From an uncultured Oxalobacteraceae bacterium (GTDB lineage Bacteria > Pseudomonadota > Gammaproteobacteria > Burkholderiales > Burkholderiaceae): DNA of 32,543 nt. Location: contig CAMLFK010000027.1 of the NCBI GenBank assembly GCA_946479255.1, positions 1 through 32,543 of the forward strand, written 5' to 3'. The translations under genes and the position numbers were made by a program. Within the stretch, counting starts at the first letter, position 1. Each line of letters starts with the position of its first letter. Below, piece by piece: positions 30,262 through 32,543 of the stretch. The notes under the pieces are model-generated. The model was not told the origin of the DNA, did no database searches, and saw only the letters and a program-made list of their open reading frames with translations.

Positions 30262-32543
30262 TTACAGTTTCACCTCGGTTTCTTCCTCCGGCATCGGCTC
30301 ACCCGCATCAAACAGGCGGACGAACAGATAGGCGCTGTCGACCACCTGGATCAGCAGTTCGCCGCCATTGGCCTTGATCACGTGCGGCACCAGCTTGATG
30401 TCGCTGCCGCCGCCGAACGGGGTCGGCACGATCTGCTCAAGCTGGAACTGCGGGACCGCATCGAGCGCCCCGACCAGCAGGCCCACCGATTTGCCGCCGC
30501 GCCGCACCACCACCACCTGGCTGTCGCCGCCGACCCGGGTCGGCACCTTGCACACCAGGTAGCGCAGGTCGAACACCCAGATGTACCCGCCGTCCGCACC
30601 GGGCAGCGCCAGCACCCCTGCCCGCTCGGCACGTCGGCCCATCGACAGCGGCTGCAGCATGCTGCCCGGCAGCGCCTGGACGATGTCGCCGGCCGCCATG
30701 GCGAACAGTTCGCCGTCGACGTAGAAGGTGGCGAACTCGGCCCCGCCCACCGCCTGGGACACTTGCAGCGAGCCGCGCGCCGCCCGCGCATGCGGGTCGA
30801 CCTCGCCCAGGGTATCGAACACCAGCGCGATCACGTCAAGACGGTAGCCGTCGCTGCGCTTGAACTCGCGGTAGCCGGCGCCGGCGGTCGCGCCCACGAT
30901 GGTGTACTGGCCTTCCTGCACGACGATGCGCGCATCGCCGGCGCCATGCGGCAGCGCCAGCGCGGCGCCGGTGTCCGGCCCGTCCGCCAGCCTGCTGCCG
31001 ACCGGACGCGCCGGATCGGTGCTGGCGATGATGGTGCCGCCGCGCTCGACCAGCAGCGCGGCAATCGACGGCTGCTCGCCCAGCGCGCCGGCCAGCATCG
31101 CCGCCAGCTCCTGCCCGGCGTCGAACACGATGCCGATGCCGCCGACGATCTGGCGGCTGTCGTCCGGGTCGCGCACGGCGGCATGGTAAACATAAGTAGG
31201 CCGGTTGCCGTACAAGGGGCTGGGTTCGAACGGCGTCACCGCGTAATCCTGTTCGCCGGCCAGGGCCCGCACCTGGGCCAGCATCTGGCCGCCGATAAAC
31301 TGCCCGGCCAGCGAGCCGCTCTCTTCATCGCGGCTGCTTGCCAGGATCTGGCCGCGCTCGTCGTACACGAAGATGCGGGTATAAACGGTATACAGTTTGT
31401 TGATGAAGTCGAGCATGGGGCCGAGCTGGGCCAGGCTTTCCCAATCGCGCTCGCTTTGCGCCAGCGTGTGGCGCAGCAGCGGCGTCAGCGCCCACCAGCG
31501 GCAGTCGTTGGCGCGCTCGTACAGGTTGCGGTCGAGCAGGTCGACCATCAGCTGGGCCACATATTCGGCGTTGGCCTGGCGCGCCACCAGCGCAGTGTCG
31601 TACAGCTCGCCGATCGAGCCGGTGAACAGCTCGTCGCTGCGTTTGCCGGTTTCGGCGATCTGGTCGAGGATCACCTTCAAACGCGCCAGGTCGCCGCCCT
31701 GCCCGGCCGTCATCACCTGGCCGTTCCACACCACCCGGCGGATGGTCTCGGCCGCATGCAGGATGTCGTGCAGCGGCGGGCAGAAAGCATGCGCGTGCAC
31801 CAGCAGCCCATTGGCCACCTCGGGCGCCAGCGCCGCCAGCGCATGGCCGCCGCTGCCGGCAAAAGCCACATCCAGCGGAATCATCACCTGCCCATGCCAG
31901 CCCGGCGGGCCGGGATAGCCCTGGTAGCCGGCGGCCGCGAAGGTGCGCACCAGATACTGGCGCCCGCGGTACATGGTGAGCGCGTCGCCGCTGGCGCGCC
32001 CAAGCGGCACCCGGCTGCCGGGCGCGATCCAGTCCGGGTCGGCGCTGGCCAGCACCACCCCGCCGGCGTCGACCAGCAGCATATTGGAGCACGCTGCCGG
32101 GTCGCGGTGCGCGGCGAAGATGCCGGCCATCTCTTCCTCGAACGCGAAGCACAGGCAAAGCACGCCGACGGCAGCACCGCTGTCAGGGTCGAGCATGCGG
32201 CGCGAGTAGATCAGCGCACGCTGGCGGCCGGGCCGCAGCTCGCTGGCGCGAAACGTTTCGACATGGCTGGCCGCGGCCAGGGTTTCTTCAATCAGCGGGT
32301 CGATGCTGCCCTCGACCTGGATGGCGCCATCGGCCTGCAGCAGCACGTTGCCGGCGGTGTCGAGCAGCAGGATCTCATCGTACACGCTGTACTTGCTGCG
32401 GTAGGCCTGCAAGCGCGCACGGATCTGCGCGGCCGGCGCGCCGCTGCCCGCCACAAAGCGGCACAGCTCTTCGTCGATGGCCAGGAAACCCACGTCGGCG
32501 GTTCGCTCGTACAGATTGCGCACCACGATGTCGATCACGTACC
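30262..32543 (-). CDS. Cache-CheW fusion sensor/adaptor (partial, 5' end outside window)
   Basis: About 760 residues are visible; the frame is open through the right edge, so the N-terminus is missing. Two related sensor modules follow one another. Each opens with an RNLYER motif (visible residues 8-13 and about 338-343) and then carries a Cache/PDC-like block (SKYSVYDEILLLDTAGNVLL and LYTVYTRIFVYDERGQILAS). The C-terminal 140 residues form a CheW-like domain (EFATFYVDGELFAMAAGDI, WVFDLRYLVCKVP, VGLLVGALDAVPQFQ). No membrane helix, HAMP or methyl-accepting signalling domain separates sensor and CheW in the visible part, so it looks like a cytosolic ligand-sensing coupling protein. Its location upstream of nasT, transcribed in the same direction, suggests a nitrogen-related signal; this is inference. 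Confidence 0.82.
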   Translation of the reverse strand, partial: YVIDIVVRNLYERTADVGFLAIDEELCRFVAGSGAPAAQIRARLQAYRSKYSVYDEILLLDTAGNVLLQADGAIQVEGSIDPLIEETLAAASHVETFRASELRPGRQRALIYSRRMLDPDSGAAVGVLCLCFAFEEEMAGIFAAHRDPAACSNMLLVDAGGVVLASADPDWIAPGSRVPLGRASGDALTMYRGRQYLVRTFAAAGYQGYPGPPGWHGQVMIPLDVAFAGSGGHALAALAPEVANGLLVHAHAFCPPLHDILHAAETIRRVVWNGQVMTAGQGGDLARLKVILDQIAETGKRSDELFTGSIGELYDTALVARQANAEYVAQLMVDLLDRNLYERANDCRWWALTPLLRHTLAQSERDWESLAQLGPMLDFINKLYTVYTRIFVYDERGQILASSRDEESGSLAGQFIGGQMLAQVRALAGEQDYAVTPFEPSPLYGNRPTYVYHAAVRDPDDSRQIVGGIGIVFDAGQELAAMLAGALGEQPSIAALLVERGGTIIASTDPARPVGSRLADGPDTGAALALPHGAGDARIVVQEGQYTIVGATAGAGYREFKRSDGYRLDVIALVFDTLGEVDPHARAARGSLQVSQAVGGAEFATFYVDGELFAMAAGDIVQALPGSMLQPLSMGRRAERAGVLALPGADGGYIWVFDLRYLVCKVPTRVGGDSQVVVVRRGGKSVGLLVGALDAVPQFQLEQIVPTPFGGGSDIKLVPHVIKANGGELLIQVVDSAYLFVRLFDAGEPMPEEETEVKL

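Overview
The window is GC-rich, gene-dense DNA that reads as the chromosome of a betaproteobacterium. The Oxalobacteraceae (Massilia, Duganella or Janthinobacterium relatives) fit best. This is an inference from the style of the proteins, the assimilatory nitrate locus and the dispersed palindromic repeat; no rRNA or other taxonomic marker is present. I call 26 protein genes, two of them cut by the window edges, and no tRNA, rRNA, CRISPR or insertion sequence.

Layout. 1-5900: a UvrD/Rep-type helicase (cut at the left edge) with a LexA-type box upstream, a 442-bp intergenic stretch rich in small repeats, a 75-aa hypothetical gene, a DnaJ-type zinc-finger miniprotein, a two-gene chromate transporter with overlapping start and stop, a DUF1353 protein, S-formylglutathione hydrolase and an HdeD-like membrane protein. 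5900-10500: a stress-type cluster of Hsp20, a phosphoribosyltransferase, a membrane-anchored SRPBCC protein, an erythromycin-esterase-like protein and a 108-aa protein. 10586-10744: a nested palindromic, REP-like element. 10748-15200: a 7TM-PAS-GGDEF-EAL signalling protein, a FeeM-like N-acyl amino acid synthase and a PhnA-type zinc-ribbon protein. 15271-19296: a Pls/PosA-type non-ribosomal peptide synthetase (adenylation, carrier, membrane segments and three left-handed beta-helix domains), the type that makes epsilon-poly-lysine-like peptides. 19438-28122: a small exported protein and the assimilatory nitrate operon, transcribed leftward as nitrate transporter, nirB, nirD, FAD oxidoreductase and nitrate reductase. 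28440-32543: nasS, nasT and a Cache-CheW fusion cut at the right edge.

The best-integrated system is the nitrate locus. The 317 bp between nasS and the transporter gene contain, in transcription order, an NtrC-type enhancer site, a textbook sigma-54 -24/-12 promoter, and a leader of about 135 nt. The leader carries three successive hairpins with hexanucleotide loops (AACGGC, AACGAC, AACGGC). All three have the A1/G4 signature of ANTAR-protein targets. The third overlaps the 5' arm of a strong intrinsic terminator that ends just before the transporter's ribosome-binding site. NasT, encoded upstream, is an ANTAR protein, and NasS is its expected nitrate-sensing partner. The operon therefore appears to be gated twice: nitrogen limitation (NtrC/sigma-54) starts transcripts, and nitrate (NasS-NasT) lets them past the terminator. 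The third hexaloop hairpin, and the chemotaxis-type Cache-CheW gene 37 bp upstream of nasT, are the most unusual parts.
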